Part shown: piece by piece, positions 1-8,724 of the stretch | Position numbering within the stretch: the first letter of the stretch is position 1 | How the letters are laid out: every line of letters starts with the position of its first letter | Source of the DNA: a virus | DNA length: 64,000 bases | Strand: one strand, 5' to 3' | Virus record (IMG/VR): IMGVR_UViG_3300027996_002186 | Span: 248,001-312,000 of that record | Notes under the pieces: model-generated | Seen by the model: the letters and a program-made list of their open reading frames with translations, nothing else | Database searches by the model: none | What the model was told of the DNA's origin: nothing | Program-made: the position numbers and the translations under genes

Positions 1-1776
1 ATATTCTATGCCTCTTTTATAAAAAGAATGTGCTGCTACTGCAATAGGTTGTGTAATAGCCGTGGTTGTATAACCATCAATATACCTTGTCCATGATCCA
101 ACTCTGAATTTATCATCAAAGAATTTAATAACATCTTTTGAATTATCATTTATTTTAATTCCTTTGATATAAAATGAATCTTTTAATTTTAACCTTTCAA
201 AATCACTTCTACTAAGATAAAATTTATAAACTTTGTGTGATATTTCTCTTGAACTAAATGTACCACCAGATTTATATTCGGAAATGTTAAACTCATCATA
301 ATCCAATATTTTAATTATTTCATCACTAAGATAATTTGAATTCTTTATAACTGATTTACCATAATTGGAGTTAACTGACTTTATGTTATTAAACATTGTA
401 TTTGTTGATCTAGATGTTTTAACTTCTGAATTATTAACAAAGGCATCTTCGAACCGACAATTCTCAAAGAATGCTTTATTTACTGTATTATTATACTTTT
501 GTGTTATTCCTAGTTGTTTGTTGATATATCGTAAAATATGACTTTCGACAATTGAATATGTTAATGATATATCACCACCAATATTTGTATTTATGAAATT
601 TCCGTTATTAACAACAGATTTTTTGATTTCAGAATCAATTATATAATTAAACCCTTTGTTATTATTATCTGGTTTGTTTACCTTTTGGTAAGGTATTCCA
701 TATTCATCAAGCTCAGATAAATAACTTTCTGGTAATGTATATTTAGAATCAAATGTACCATCTTCCCATTCAGTATTTAATAATGTTCCATTGTACCAAG
801 AACCTTTTCCTTCCCATTTTATTTTCTCATCTTGTCTACCATAAACTCCTGTGTTCCAATCTCCTTTAAAATTACCATTCCTAAAATTACCCTTAGTTAA
901 CAAAGATTGATTATATAAAATATTAATTATCCATTCTGATTGTGTACCTGGTACAGCATCGTGCTCTGGTGCCGTTCCCCACTCATAAGTAAATCCTTCT
1001 TTGAATTCAAATGATTTACCCCCAAAACTATGACTAAATGTATCATTTAATATTCTAACCTTGTTATTATTTGTGTATGTTGGTGAAAGTGCATAAGAAA
1101 ATGAACCAGACATAAACTCAGTTGTTATATTAGTCCATCCATCTATGTCATCTCTAACAAAAAATCCTGGACTACCAACTAAACCATCATTCTGACCCCA
1201 AGAAGTTAGTGGATCCCAATTTTGTTCTGTATAAATTATACTATTTTGATAGTAATTATATTTGTAATCAAAACTACCTTCTCTAGTTGTTATCTCTCTA
1301 TTAACATTTAAGAAATCTTCTTTTGTTTTAACGTTACGAACTTTTATAAATTGGTCTAAATCATCATCTTGCCAAACCGGAACACCTATATAATCAATAT
1401 CTAAAACAACTTGGCAATTATCAATGAATATAACTTTATAACCATCCCTACCTTTCTTATATTTATCTAATTTTATTAATAAATCATTGTCATAATTACC
1501 GTTAAGTATAAATACTCTATCACCAACTTTTAATCCAGAATTTACCTCAGTATAAAACAAGGTTTTTCTTATACCACCTATTATATAAGGCTCTACCCAA
1601 TTTAATAATCTTGGTGAAAAGGGTTTATCTGATTGATAATCTAAGCTTTTGAGAGGATCAACACCAACCAATTTTATATTATCACCAGCAGATTTTAAAT
1701 CCTCTGATGATATTAATCTAGGTTTGGTGGAAATTAATTTCCCAATATTTTTAGATAAAGATGAAAATGATGCCAT
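1..1776 (-). CDS. Large phage tail/structural protein, 3' end outside window
   Basis: An open frame of 592 codons runs from an ATG at 1776 to the window edge without a stop, so the C-terminus is missing. The N-terminus reads MASFSSLSKNIGKLISTKPR. The middle (about residues 265-310) is rich in short G-N-F-x-N-G-x-F-x-G-x-W turns, a beta-rich pattern seen in tail and baseplate proteins. There are no catalytic motifs or membrane segments. It lies on the same strand as the tail genes further right and is similarly rich in Asn, Tyr, Asp and Ile. A TATATATA stretch sits upstream on the minus strand near 1795-1806. The exact structural role is not recognisable; assignment to the tail rests on composition and context. 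Confidence 0.6.
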   Translation of the reverse strand, partial: MASFSSLSKNIGKLISTKPRLISSEDLKSAGDNIKLVGVDPLKSLDYQSDKPFSPRLLNWVEPYIIGGIRKTLFYTEVNSGLKVGDRVFILNGNYDNDLLIKLDKYKKGRDGYKVIFIDNCQVVLDIDYIGVPVWQDDDLDQFIKVRNVKTKEDFLNVNREITTREGSFDYKYNYYQNSIIYTEQNWDPLTSWGQNDGLVGSPGFFVRDDIDGWTNITTEFMSGSFSYALSPTYTNNNKVRILNDTFSHSFGGKSFEFKEGFTYEWGTAPEHDAVPGTQSEWIINILYNQSLLTKGNFRNGNFKGDWNTGVYGRQDEKIKWEGKGSWYNGTLLNTEWEDGTFDSKYTLPESYLSELDEYGIPYQKVNKPDNNNKGFNYIIDSEIKKSVVNNGNFINTNIGGDISLTYSIVESHILRYINKQLGITQKYNNTVNKAFFENCRFEDAFVNNSEVKTSRSTNTMFNNIKSVNSNYGKSVIKNSNYLSDEIIKILDYDEFNISEYKSGGTFSSREISHKVYKFYLSRSDFERLKLKDSFYIKGIKINDNSKDVIKFFDDKFRVGSWTRYIDGYTTTAITQPIAVAAHSFYKRGIEY

Positions 1777-1847
1777 TAATAGTTTGCAAACTTTTTAGTA
1801 TATATAAATTTGTTAATAGTTTCTATAAGGTATTAAACATTTTTACC

Positions 1848-1855
1848 TATATTTG
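1848..1855 (+). promoter_or_regulatory. Bacteroidetes-type -7 promoter element for the sirtuin
   Basis: TATATTTG matches the Bacteroidetes -7 consensus TAnnTTTG. It ends 10 bp before the ATG at 1866, which supports that start rather than the longer in-frame extension beginning at 1761. No clear -33 TTG is seen at the usual distance. Confidence 0.6.
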
Positions 1856-1865
1856 TATAAATAAT

Positions 1866-2573
1866 ATGAAAAAGAAAATTTTAGTATTTACAGGAGCCGG
1901 AGTTTCGGCGGAGAGTGGGGTGGAAACATTTCGTGATACCAATGGATTATGGTGTAATCATAAGATAGAAGATGTGGCTACTCCTGATGGTTGGAAAAAA
2001 GACAAAGAAACTGTCTTAGAGTTCTATAACCAACGAAGAAAACAGTTAAAAACTGTATTTCCAAATAAAGCTCATGAAATAATTGCTGAATTAGAAAAGG
2101 ATTTTGATGTAACTGTTGTTACTCAGAATGTTGATAACCTCCACGAAAGAGCAGGTTCTACTAATGTTGTGCATTTACACGGTGAATTAACAAAAGTTCG
2201 TTCAACATTAAATCCTAGATTAATATATGATTGGGAAGATGATTTGAATATAGGTGATAAATGTGAGAAAGGTTCTCAACTAAGACCACATATAGTTTGG
2301 TTTAGTGAGGTTTTATCTACTAAAGATACTGAAAAGGCATACGTTGCAGCAGAAGAAGCTGATGTTTGTGTTGTTGTTGGTACTTCTATGCAAGTTTCTC
2401 CTGCAAATACTATACCTTTCTTAACAAAGGGAGATTCACTGATATATTATGTTGATCCATCTGAAATAAACTTCTTTATTGATAAACAGAGAAAACCGTT
2501 TTTTGAACACGTTAAGGGTGGTGCTGGTGATGGAATGGAAAAAGTTAAAAATGATTTAATTAAATTAATATGA
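1866..2573 (+). CDS. SIR2-family NAD-dependent protein deacylase (sirtuin)
   Basis: This 235-residue protein is a full-length class III sirtuin, which removes acyl groups from lysine while consuming NAD+. The NAD-binding motif GAGVSAESG lies at residues 10-18. TQNVDNLHERAG follows in the middle, the catalytic His is in LHGEL near residue 105, and GTSMQVSP lies near the C-terminus. The four zinc-binding cysteines of classical sirtuins are absent; only GDKCEKGSQLRPHIVWF remains of that module, which I recall as typical of flavobacterial sirtuins. Start 1866 is chosen because the promoter TATATTTG sits just upstream and would be inside the gene if 1761 were used. The stop overlaps the next ATG (ATGA). 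It may deacylate host proteins or alter host NAD metabolism; the target is unknown. Confidence 0.9.
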   Translation: MKKKILVFTGAGVSAESGVETFRDTNGLWCNHKIEDVATPDGWKKDKETVLEFYNQRRKQLKTVFPNKAHEIIAELEKDFDVTVVTQNVDNLHERAGSTNVVHLHGELTKVRSTLNPRLIYDWEDDLNIGDKCEKGSQLRPHIVWFSEVLSTKDTEKAYVAAEEADVCVVVGTSMQVSPANTIPFLTKGDSLIYYVDPSEINFFIDKQRKPFFEHVKGGAGDGMEKVKNDLIKLI

Positions 2574-2794
2574 AAGAATATAATATTTATAAATCCGGAG
2601 ATTACTATAATGTGAAGTATGGTGATGGGTACGGTAGTTACTATAAAACTTATGATGAGTGTGTGAAAGAGGTTTCTAAATATTACACGATGGGTAATTT
2701 TGTTGAGGTTGAATCCGAATCTGAAATATCTGATCGTTTACAGAGAGAGAAAGCTTTGAAAAGAAATAATAAGATTGATCAAATTTTAGGATAA
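2570..2794 (+). CDS. Small hypothetical protein with KIxxIL C-terminal tail
   Basis: A 74-residue hydrophilic protein of unknown function. The N-terminal half is Tyr/Gly-rich (YKSGDYYNVKYGDGYGSYY) and probably forms a small beta domain. The C-terminal third is a charged helix ending NNKIDQILG, one case of a tail motif shared by several small proteins in this window. It overlaps the sirtuin stop by 4 bp and the following gene by 1 bp, so it is likely co-translated with both. Confidence 0.7.
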   Translation: MKEYNIYKSGDYYNVKYGDGYGSYYKTYDECVKEVSKYYTMGNFVEVESESEISDRLQREKALKRNNKIDQILG

Positions 2795-3330
2795 TGGGAA
2801 TATATCATTTCTTAATAGCATTTTCAATAGTCATCCCATTTTTCGCATTGATGATATCAATACCGTCAATAATATCTATATTTAAGATAGGTCGTTCAGA
2901 TTATTTTAGAAATATAAAATTACTTTATAGACTTCCCAAGAAATTAAACTTATGTTATAAATTAGATTCTAGAATATCATATAATATAAATGGCCGGATA
3001 CATAATAGAAAGGATAAAGATTATTATTTTCCGATATATGTGAATGATGAAAATGTATTCATTGTTAATAAAAGTGATAAGGGTTTGTGGTATAATTTAA
3101 GAATAAATGATGCTAAGTATGATGGTGAAAATTGGAAAACAGACCTCATAGAAATAAGAACAACAACTTGTATGTTTACACAAATACTTAATGATAGATT
3201 TCAGAAAAAATTAGATAATTTAGTAGAATCATCAGTTATGTTAGAAGATATTGAAAATTTAAATCAATTAATAAATAGTGAGATAGTGAGTATAAGAAGA
3301 GAAAGTAAATTAAACCAAATAATAAACTAA
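2794..3330 (+). CDS. Membrane-anchored hypothetical protein
   Basis: A 178-residue protein. Residues about 5-30 form one strongly hydrophobic segment (FLIAFSIVIPFFALMISIPS). A cytoplasmic-looking basic and hydrophilic domain follows. The C-terminus reads ESKLNQIIN, again the K-L-x-x-I-I-N tail seen on its neighbours. The start overlaps the previous stop by one base, and the stop overlaps the next ATG by one base, so it belongs to a tightly packed run. I do not recognise the family. Confidence 0.7.
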   Translation: MGIYHFLIAFSIVIPFFALMISIPSIISIFKIGRSDYFRNIKLLYRLPKKLNLCYKLDSRISYNINGRIHNRKDKDYYFPIYVNDENVFIVNKSDKGLWYNLRINDAKYDGENWKTDLIEIRTTTCMFTQILNDRFQKKLDNLVESSVMLEDIENLNQLINSEIVSIRRESKLNQIIN

Positions 3331-3446
3331 TGGATTATAGTTGGATAATGACTAATCTAAATAAGGCATTACGAGAGAGTAGTACCTTTTTGAAATCTAG
3401 AAAAAGGAAAGAGAAATTGAAAAAACTTTTATATGAAAAAGCTTAA
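3330..3446 (+). CDS. Very small basic hypothetical protein (38 aa)
   Basis: The start codon shares its A with the stop of the previous gene (TAATG). The product is helical and strongly basic, with ESSTFLKSRKRKEKLKKLLY near the end. It contains the K-L-x-x-L-L element four residues before the C-terminus. It overlaps the next gene by 14 bp. Support comes from the gapless packing and the resemblance of its tail to its neighbours; there is no family match. Confidence 0.45.
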   Translation: MDYSWIMTNLNKALRESSTFLKSRKRKEKLKKLLYEKA

Positions 3447-3696
3447 TGAGATAGTATTATATAAACCAACGGTGAATGATATTAAGAAGAAAATTAGATT
3501 TTTACCTAATTTAGATGAAAATCTTAGTAAACACAAACCATATTTTATAGACCATACTAGTATTATTAGTGGATTTAATAACCTTGGTAAGACTTCAATG
3601 AATTTATCAAATATGATGAATCAAATGACTCAGATGATGAATAGGTTGAAACCACATAATAGACGTAAAGATAAAATTAAAAGAATATTCGAATGA
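3433..3696 (+). CDS. Small hypothetical protein, duplicated Met/Asn-rich segment
   Basis: An 87-residue protein of unknown function. The C-terminal half contains GKTSMNLSNMMNQMTQMMNR, then a basic stretch, and ends KDKIKRIFE. The same arrangement (GKS-x-MN-x-x-NMM, basic stretch, SIKKIF) recurs in the next gene, suggesting tandem duplication. The start overlaps the preceding small gene, and the stop overlaps the next start (ATGA). Confidence 0.6.
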   Translation: MKKLNEIVLYKPTVNDIKKKIRFLPNLDENLSKHKPYFIDHTSIISGFNNLGKTSMNLSNMMNQMTQMMNRLKPHNRRKDKIKRIFE

Positions 3697-3827
3697 AACA
3701 AATGATTTTACTAAAGTCGAGACAAGTGGGTAAATCCTATATGAATTCAATGAATATGATGAAACATTTCATGGAATATAAAAAATTCTCAAGGTGTCAA
3801 AGTATAAAGAAAATATTTAATATATAA
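3693..3827 (+). CDS. Small hypothetical protein (44 aa), paralogue of its upstream neighbour
   Basis: ATG at 3693 overlaps the TGA of the preceding gene. The product contains GKSYMNSMNMMKHFMEYKKF and ends QSIKKIFNI, paralleling the C-terminal half of the upstream protein. It carries the same I-x-x-I-F tail with one extra residue. The run of overlapping small genes from the sirtuin ends here. Function unknown. Confidence 0.5.
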   Translation: MKQMILLKSRQVGKSYMNSMNMMKHFMEYKKFSRCQSIKKIFNI

Positions 3828-3846
3828 CAAAAACGAATTAATTTTT

Positions 3847-4407
3847 ATGGACTTACAGGAGTTATTAAATAAATGGAATATAAAATGTGATGTTAATACA
3901 GTATTAGCTATGTGGAATGAATCTCATAGAGCTTATCATACATTAACACACTTAAATGATCTTATTGATCAGATAAATGAAAATAAATCAAAGTTTTCAG
4001 AAAAACAATATGAAAAACTCCTAATTACATCACTTTTTCACGATTGTATTTATGATCCAATGGCTTATGATAACGAAGAAAAGTCAGCAGATTTCTTTAT
4101 AGAATGTGCTGTTGATAAGACTAATGAAGATATACAAGAAATTAATCAAATGATACTTGATACAAAAACACACCAATCAAATACACTATTATCCGAATCT
4201 TTTAATAATTATGATATGAACATAGTTGAAAGAGACTTTGATCAACTTCTAATGTGGGAGGAAGGTATCCACGAAGAGTTTAAGGGTTATGGTGATGAAA
4301 TGTATAAGATGGGTAGATTAAAGTTCTTAGAATCACTCTTAGATAAATATCCAAATAACACAGAGAATTTAATTAAACTTGTTGATTGGGTTAAAGAAAA
4401 CTACTAA
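3847..4407 (+). CDS. HD-superfamily metal-dependent phosphohydrolase
   Basis: A 186-residue helical protein resembling the predicted HD-superfamily hydrolases of the COG4339 type. Visible metal-ligand candidates are H31 and H35 in YHTLTH and H65-D66 in SLFHDCIYDP. Further acidic residues follow in the helices (E77, D81 region, and a late D). HD enzymes hydrolyse phosphate esters of nucleotides or cyclic nucleotides, but the substrate cannot be read from the sequence. In this phage it could act in nucleotide metabolism or against signalling nucleotides. An unrelated protein follows after one base. Confidence 0.75.
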   Translation: MDLQELLNKWNIKCDVNTVLAMWNESHRAYHTLTHLNDLIDQINENKSKFSEKQYEKLLITSLFHDCIYDPMAYDNEEKSADFFIECAVDKTNEDIQEINQMILDTKTHQSNTLLSESFNNYDMNIVERDFDQLLMWEEGIHEEFKGYGDEMYKMGRLKFLESLLDKYPNNTENLIKLVDWVKENY

Positions 4408-4408
4408 T

Positions 4409-4831
4409 ATGGATTATGGTGTTATTTATGTCAAGATTTGTCCACCAAAAGGACATAATGCTGAATGGATAAAATATTGTCATATATTAAGTAGTACACC
4501 AACTTCATTACAGTCTAATATAAGACAAATTGTAAATCAAATAAATTCTGATTATAAAGATAGTATAGTTATACCAATGGATATAACTGTTCATCCTGGT
4601 TGTACAACAACTGTTGAGTCTGTTGAAGAGATATCAAAAGAGATATATTCTTATTTTGTAGAGATGATGAATAGACAAGATGTTCCTGATTGTGTTAGGT
4701 GTGTTTATTCTGTTGGTGAGTTATCTAATATAAACGTTGATTCTACACATCACTTAGGTCCCGATGAAGTTATGATTGAACTTGGTAGGTTTTTAGATTC
4801 GTCTGATGAGTCTGGTATATTTAAGGTTTAA
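4409..4831 (+). CDS. Hypothetical protein (140 aa)
   Basis: ATG at 4409 is one base after the preceding stop; a longer frame from a TTG at 4379 would overlap the HD gene and is less likely. The protein has several Cys and His residues (CPPKGHNAEW near the N-terminus, HPGCTTT in the middle, DCVRC, THHLG), so metal binding is possible but unproven. No family is recognised. Its end overlaps the end of the converging Dam gene by 4 bp. Confidence 0.65.
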   Translation: MDYGVIYVKICPPKGHNAEWIKYCHILSSTPTSLQSNIRQIVNQINSDYKDSIVIPMDITVHPGCTTTVESVEEISKEIYSYFVEMMNRQDVPDCVRCVYSVGELSNINVDSTHHLGPDEVMIELGRFLDSSDESGIFKV

Positions 4832-5538
4832 TAATTGGATATAAAATATTCAGTACCCATTATAGTCTTCTTGGATTCAAATTTACAATTAGGGTAAAGT
4901 TCTCTTAATCCATCAAAGTAAAAATAACTCAATATAAATTTACCTTTAATTTTATTTATAATTTCTGATAATTCTTTATGTGATTCTTTATCGAAGCTAT
5001 GATTTAAGTAATAATCTTCTTTATCCATATAGGGTGGATCTAAATAAAAGAATGTTGATTCAGAATCATATTTACTGATAACTTCTTTGTAATCTATGTT
5101 TAATATGTCAGTTATTTTATTAACCTTTTTCTTATAAGAACTCCACTTTAACTTAAAAATATTAAATTCCTCGGATCCTATCCATGAGTCTTCTCCTATT
5201 TTTCGTGGGTGTGAACAAGTTAATACAATTAACCAATCCAATGCTAATTGTTTCTTATCTTTATTCTCTAAATTATTTAATGAGTTTTGGTAATAAAGTT
5301 TATCAATAGTAGTCGCCTTAACTAAATCAATAAACTCTGAATCTTGTAATTGAAGAAACAGATTATAGTTTAAATGATTAGAGTCATTATAAACGTATTT
5401 AATATCTTTAATATTGAGTGAGAAATAAATACCAAACATACCACCAAATGGCTCCACATAAGTAGAAATATCAGTAGGTATATTTGGTGTTATAAAGTTT
5501 GAAAGCTTTGATTTTTCTCCTAGATAGGGAACAATCAT
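4828..5538 (-). CDS. DNA adenine-N6 methyltransferase, D12 (Dam) class
   Basis: A 236-residue enzyme with the alpha-class order of motifs. SAM-binding motif I is VEPFGG at residues 28-33, and catalytic motif IV is DPPY near residue 168. An N-terminal YLGEKSKLSNFI segment corresponds to the usual GGK..L...I start. It transfers a methyl group from S-adenosylmethionine to adenine N6 in a short DNA site. Phage Dam enzymes typically protect the genome from restriction or alter packaging. It directly follows the M16 peptidase gene with no gap, so the two are probably one transcript. Target sequence unknown. Confidence 0.9.
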   Translation of the reverse strand: MIVPYLGEKSKLSNFITPNIPTDISTYVEPFGGMFGIYFSLNIKDIKYVYNDSNHLNYNLFLQLQDSEFIDLVKATTIDKLYYQNSLNNLENKDKKQLALDWLIVLTCSHPRKIGEDSWIGSEEFNIFKLKWSSYKKKVNKITDILNIDYKEVISKYDSESTFFYLDPPYMDKEDYYLNHSFDKESHKELSEIINKIKGKFILSYFYFDGLRELYPNCKFESKKTIMGTEYFISNY

Positions 5539-6648
5539 TTATTTCTTGAACTCTTTTTTATCACTAGAGATATGGAAGTTCTCAAATTGAAAATACTTAT
5601 CATAAACTTCTTTAACCTTTTTCATGTTAACGTCATCTAAAATGTCATAAACAGACCATCCATCTGGGCTAATCCATTGTCCAACATTCTTATATCTAAG
5701 AATTTCATCTTTTTGTTTTCTAACTAAGTAATATTCTTTACATATGTTAAGTCTTTCTTTCGTTAGATACTTATCTGGTTTAGTTAAAACTTCTTTAGTA
5801 GCTTCAACAACAGCTTTATAGTTCTTATTTGATGTTAGTGTTGCGATAGTAGATATACCTTGTTTATTAACTCTAGATAAGTAACAATGTACGTAATAAA
5901 CTAATCCTTTTTTCTCTCTTATCTCTTGATAAAGAGGTGACATAAGACCCATAGATAACATAGCATTTATAAAATGCACATATCCAAAATCTTCTTCGAT
6001 CACAGGAGATAACATTATCAATGATGTTTTATCTTTAAATTCATTACCTAACTCAAGGTCAGTCTCGAAGTCACCATAAACTAATGGTTTAACTATTTCT
6101 CTTTCGGCGAAATCAATTGTATTATTTTTATATTCTTTACCCTTAGAAACGTTTATTATCTTAGTTGGTCTAGCATATTGTAATTCATAATAATTAAGAC
6201 AATCCATAAATTTCATTTTCTCTAAATCTGATTTTAATCCAATTGGATCATAATCATTAAATAATTTACGAGAAAGATTTAAGCTATGTGTTTGTGTTTG
6301 ATCATTAAAACAATCCATATATTCTTCTAAAACAATATTTCTTTCATTTTTAAATTGTTCTTTAGTAACGTTAAATTGACCAAGTAATTTTACAAATTCA
6401 TGTTTCCATTTATTTACCTTTTCTTCTAAACCTTGTATATAAAATACAATTTCGTTTCCAGAAGTATAAGCATTCCAATCAATACCATCTTTATCGAAAT
6501 CTTCTTGTAGGTGGTCGAAATTCTTACACATCAAGTGTTCCATTAAATGTGATATTCCGTACCATCCTGGCTTCTCTAAATTAGTTGATCCGTCATATAC
6601 GACATAGAATCCAGATAGATCTGTTTGTGATTTTAAATTTATTATCAT
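5539..6648 (-). CDS. M16-family zinc metallopeptidase
   Basis: A 369-residue single-unit M16 (pitrilysin/processing-peptidase-like) protein. The inverted zinc motif HxxEH is intact at residues 34-38 (HLMEH). The downstream acidic ligand region ERNIVLEEY is at about 102-110. The C-terminal half contains LYQEIREKKGLVYYV, the conserved R/Y region of the second M16 fold. Members cleave peptides and unfolded proteins in a closed chamber and usually act as pairs of domains, so this half-size protein probably dimerises. A CTAATATATA sequence lies about 33 bp upstream. It is one of four metallopeptidase families in this window. Confidence 0.85.
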   Translation of the reverse strand: MIINLKSQTDLSGFYVVYDGSTNLEKPGWYGISHLMEHLMCKNFDHLQEDFDKDGIDWNAYTSGNEIVFYIQGLEEKVNKWKHEFVKLLGQFNVTKEQFKNERNIVLEEYMDCFNDQTQTHSLNLSRKLFNDYDPIGLKSDLEKMKFMDCLNYYELQYARPTKIINVSKGKEYKNNTIDFAEREIVKPLVYGDFETDLELGNEFKDKTSLIMLSPVIEEDFGYVHFINAMLSMGLMSPLYQEIREKKGLVYYVHCYLSRVNKQGISTIATLTSNKNYKAVVEATKEVLTKPDKYLTKERLNICKEYYLVRKQKDEILRYKNVGQWISPDGWSVYDILDDVNMKKVKEVYDKYFQFENFHISSDKKEFKK

Positions 6649-6716
6649 GTTAAAATATTTAGTTTATTATTATAGTATAATTTATATATTAGTTCTGTCA
6701 TTTACACAATCTGGTT

Positions 6717-7667
6717 TTAATAATGATGGTCGAAATTCTTTTCGAAATCTCCGTATAGTATTAATTCGTTTCCGGTTGACTCAATATCTTTACCAAACCC
6801 ATATAATAAATTTGATAATTCACTTCCAAATTCCTCATTTGTGATTTTATTACCACCATTTAATTCACTTAGTAATTCGTTTAAATCCTCAACGGCCTCT
6901 CTTATGAAGAAAATAATTCTATCTTCTTCCAATATATGATATTTATCGAAATCTCTAACATTACTATTTCTCACTATATTACTAATATCCGTATAGTTTT
7001 GATTTTCATACTTACTCCTAATTACACTATTTATAACGTCATCTAACCAATCTTCTTTCATCATAGAAACCAAAAACTTAGTAACTTTTAATACAAATTC
7101 ATCAACACTACTGTTTGCTTGTTTTAGCATCAAGTGACCATATTGTGTATGGTGGTATCCATATTTATATCTTATTGGTAATTCCTCATCCATGTATAAA
7201 GAATCAACCCATCCGTTACCACCTAATCTAACTTTGTTTTTATCAAGTCCTAATTTATCAACAGTTCTGTATAAATAATAATCAATGTATCCATTTGTCA
7301 CATCCATTGGTGATTTATGTATAACACCAAATATATCATCACCACAAAGTTTATCAACCTCTTTAGAAAATAGATTTTTTATACTTTCAAAATCCCAACC
7401 CTTTCTATCGAGTAATTTTTGCATATTATTGTAATCTAAATCTAAATCTGATTGGGTAAGGTTGTGTTTTTTACACAAATCAGAAAAATTTGTTCTATAA
7501 AATTCACTTAAAAGTAAAACATCATCTGTAAACTCATCTCTTAAAACAGTCATCTTATCTCTAGTGAATCTATGTTCCATAATAAAATCACTTACCTTTT
7601 GTGGTACTTTAGACTTTCTATAATAAGATTCTTTTATAAAGTCACTATATTTCCGATTAATCGCCAT
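6717..7667 (-). CDS. Virion-type protein with N-terminal capsid-targeting-like tag
   Basis: A 316-residue protein without recognised domains. The N-terminus MAINRKYSDFIKESYYRKSK resembles the T4 capsid-targeting sequence MKTYQEFIAEA, with a possible cleavage after FIKE. The rest is mixed alpha/beta and hydrophilic, with WLDDVINSVIRSKYE and a late ELILYGDFEKNF. The gene is preceded, 4 bp before ATG, by the exact late motif TTAATATATA. That fits a late gene whose product is packaged into the head; function after delivery is unknown. Confidence 0.65.
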   Translation of the reverse strand: MAINRKYSDFIKESYYRKSKVPQKVSDFIMEHRFTRDKMTVLRDEFTDDVLLLSEFYRTNFSDLCKKHNLTQSDLDLDYNNMQKLLDRKGWDFESIKNLFSKEVDKLCGDDIFGVIHKSPMDVTNGYIDYYLYRTVDKLGLDKNKVRLGGNGWVDSLYMDEELPIRYKYGYHHTQYGHLMLKQANSSVDEFVLKVTKFLVSMMKEDWLDDVINSVIRSKYENQNYTDISNIVRNSNVRDFDKYHILEEDRIIFFIREAVEDLNELLSELNGGNKITNEEFGSELSNLLYGFGKDIESTGNELILYGDFEKNFDHHY

Positions 7668-7671
7668 AATG

Positions 7672-7681
7672 TATATATTAA
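7672..7681 (-). promoter_or_regulatory. Putative late promoter TTAATATATA
   Basis: Exact TTAATATATA on the minus strand, 4 bp before the ATG at 7667. This spacing recurs at many tagged and structural genes in the window. Confidence 0.5.
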
Positions 7682-8659
7682 TTAGTATTTTCTATTTTTT
7701 AGATGATTTATAAAATCAAATGAATTATCGATGGTATCTCCTATTAAATCTTTAGTAACATTTATTTTATCAACATTATCCCAACCATCTTCCATTTGAA
7801 AGAAATGATCCGAAGCATCTAATTTTGATTTACTAATGTATATTTCACAATCAATAAAGCTTTTCATAAAAAAATCTTTTAATATGGCTGATGTTCTTAA
7901 ACCAACTTCATCACTATCAGAGAATATGTTTATCTTAGATGGCTTCTTTTTGAGTACTTTGTATAATTGAACCCCGCTCCACATAGCACTTGAACACGAT
8001 ACACACTTCTCCCCATTTGTTTGTATAGCCATCATATCAAATACTCCTTCTGTTAACCATACCTCATCTCCTTCATTTATATTATCTAATCCCCAAACTG
8101 GGATATCTGGACAAGCTAATGAATACTTTAGTGATTTCTTATCTGTGTTCTCTATAGCTATTTTTCTGATAGCACAATTTACTAAAACTCCATTTTCAAA
8201 TAGTGGTATAATTATACCACCATTTTTTATACCATCAACTAATATTTTTTTAAGAGTTGGGTGGCAAGTAGCTCCTATTGTTTCTAGATTTTTATAATCT
8301 TTTATGTTTGATAGTCCTAATAAGTCATACTTTTCAATGATAACATCACAACCTCTTCCAATTAGATAATTATATTCATTTTCACTAAATTTACCTTTAT
8401 TCTTTATGAATAGATTTGTTAATGATTCTAAATCTTCTTTATTCACTATAACATCATCACACTCAGTATCAATTTCACTAAGATTAACTTCAACCATCCT
8501 TGAATCAGAAACATATAAAGATTTTGATTTATTAAATTTTCTTTCTATGTTTATAATTTTAAATGGATTAATATCATCTGATAAAAAATTATTAACAACT
8601 CCTTTAACAGAACGATTGTTATATAATATAAACCCAAGTTCTTCTTTGGTATAATTCAT
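7682..8659 (-). CDS. Toprim-domain DNA primase
   Basis: A 325-residue protein resembling the catalytic part of DnaG-type primases. The Toprim signature is present: the catalytic Glu lies in VWLTEGVFDMMAIQ near residue 205, and the metal-binding DxD is in NIFSDSDEVG near 250. The upstream region (TCHPTLKKILVDGIKNGGIIIPLF, broken here by mutation from any consensus) fits the primase N-terminal subdomain. The usual CHC2 zinc finger is not visible, so template recognition may differ or be supplied by a partner. It would make RNA primers for phage DNA replication. It diverges from the CoaE-like gene. Confidence 0.8.
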   Translation of the reverse strand: MNYTKEELGFILYNNRSVKGVVNNFLSDDINPFKIINIERKFNKSKSLYVSDSRMVEVNLSEIDTECDDVIVNKEDLESLTNLFIKNKGKFSENEYNYLIGRGCDVIIEKYDLLGLSNIKDYKNLETIGATCHPTLKKILVDGIKNGGIIIPLFENGVLVNCAIRKIAIENTDKKSLKYSLACPDIPVWGLDNINEGDEVWLTEGVFDMMAIQTNGEKCVSCSSAMWSGVQLYKVLKKKPSKINIFSDSDEVGLRTSAILKDFFMKSFIDCEIYISKSKLDASDHFFQMEDGWDNVDKINVTKDLIGDTIDNSFDFINHLKNRKY

Positions 8660-8697
8660 TTAATCAATTAATATTTGTTTTATTTATTAATTATTAC

Positions 8698-8705
8698 TAT
8701 ATTTG
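8698..8705 (+). promoter_or_regulatory. Host-type promoter of the CoaE-like gene
   Basis: TATATTTG with TTG at 8675-8677, separated by exactly 20 bp, matches the Bacteroidetes -33/-7 arrangement. The start codon follows 19 bp later. Confidence 0.7.
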
Positions 8706-8724
8706 TTTTATAAAATTAATTATA

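Noticed and set aside
6649-6716. Promoter-like TATATTAG between the M16 gene and its neighbour
   Set aside because: CTAATATATA on the minus strand differs from the late motif at its first base and lies far from the start; not listed as a separate promoter.
6647-6844. Plus-strand frame
   Set aside because: Antisense to the 3' end of a tagged gene; no promoter and no protein-like features.
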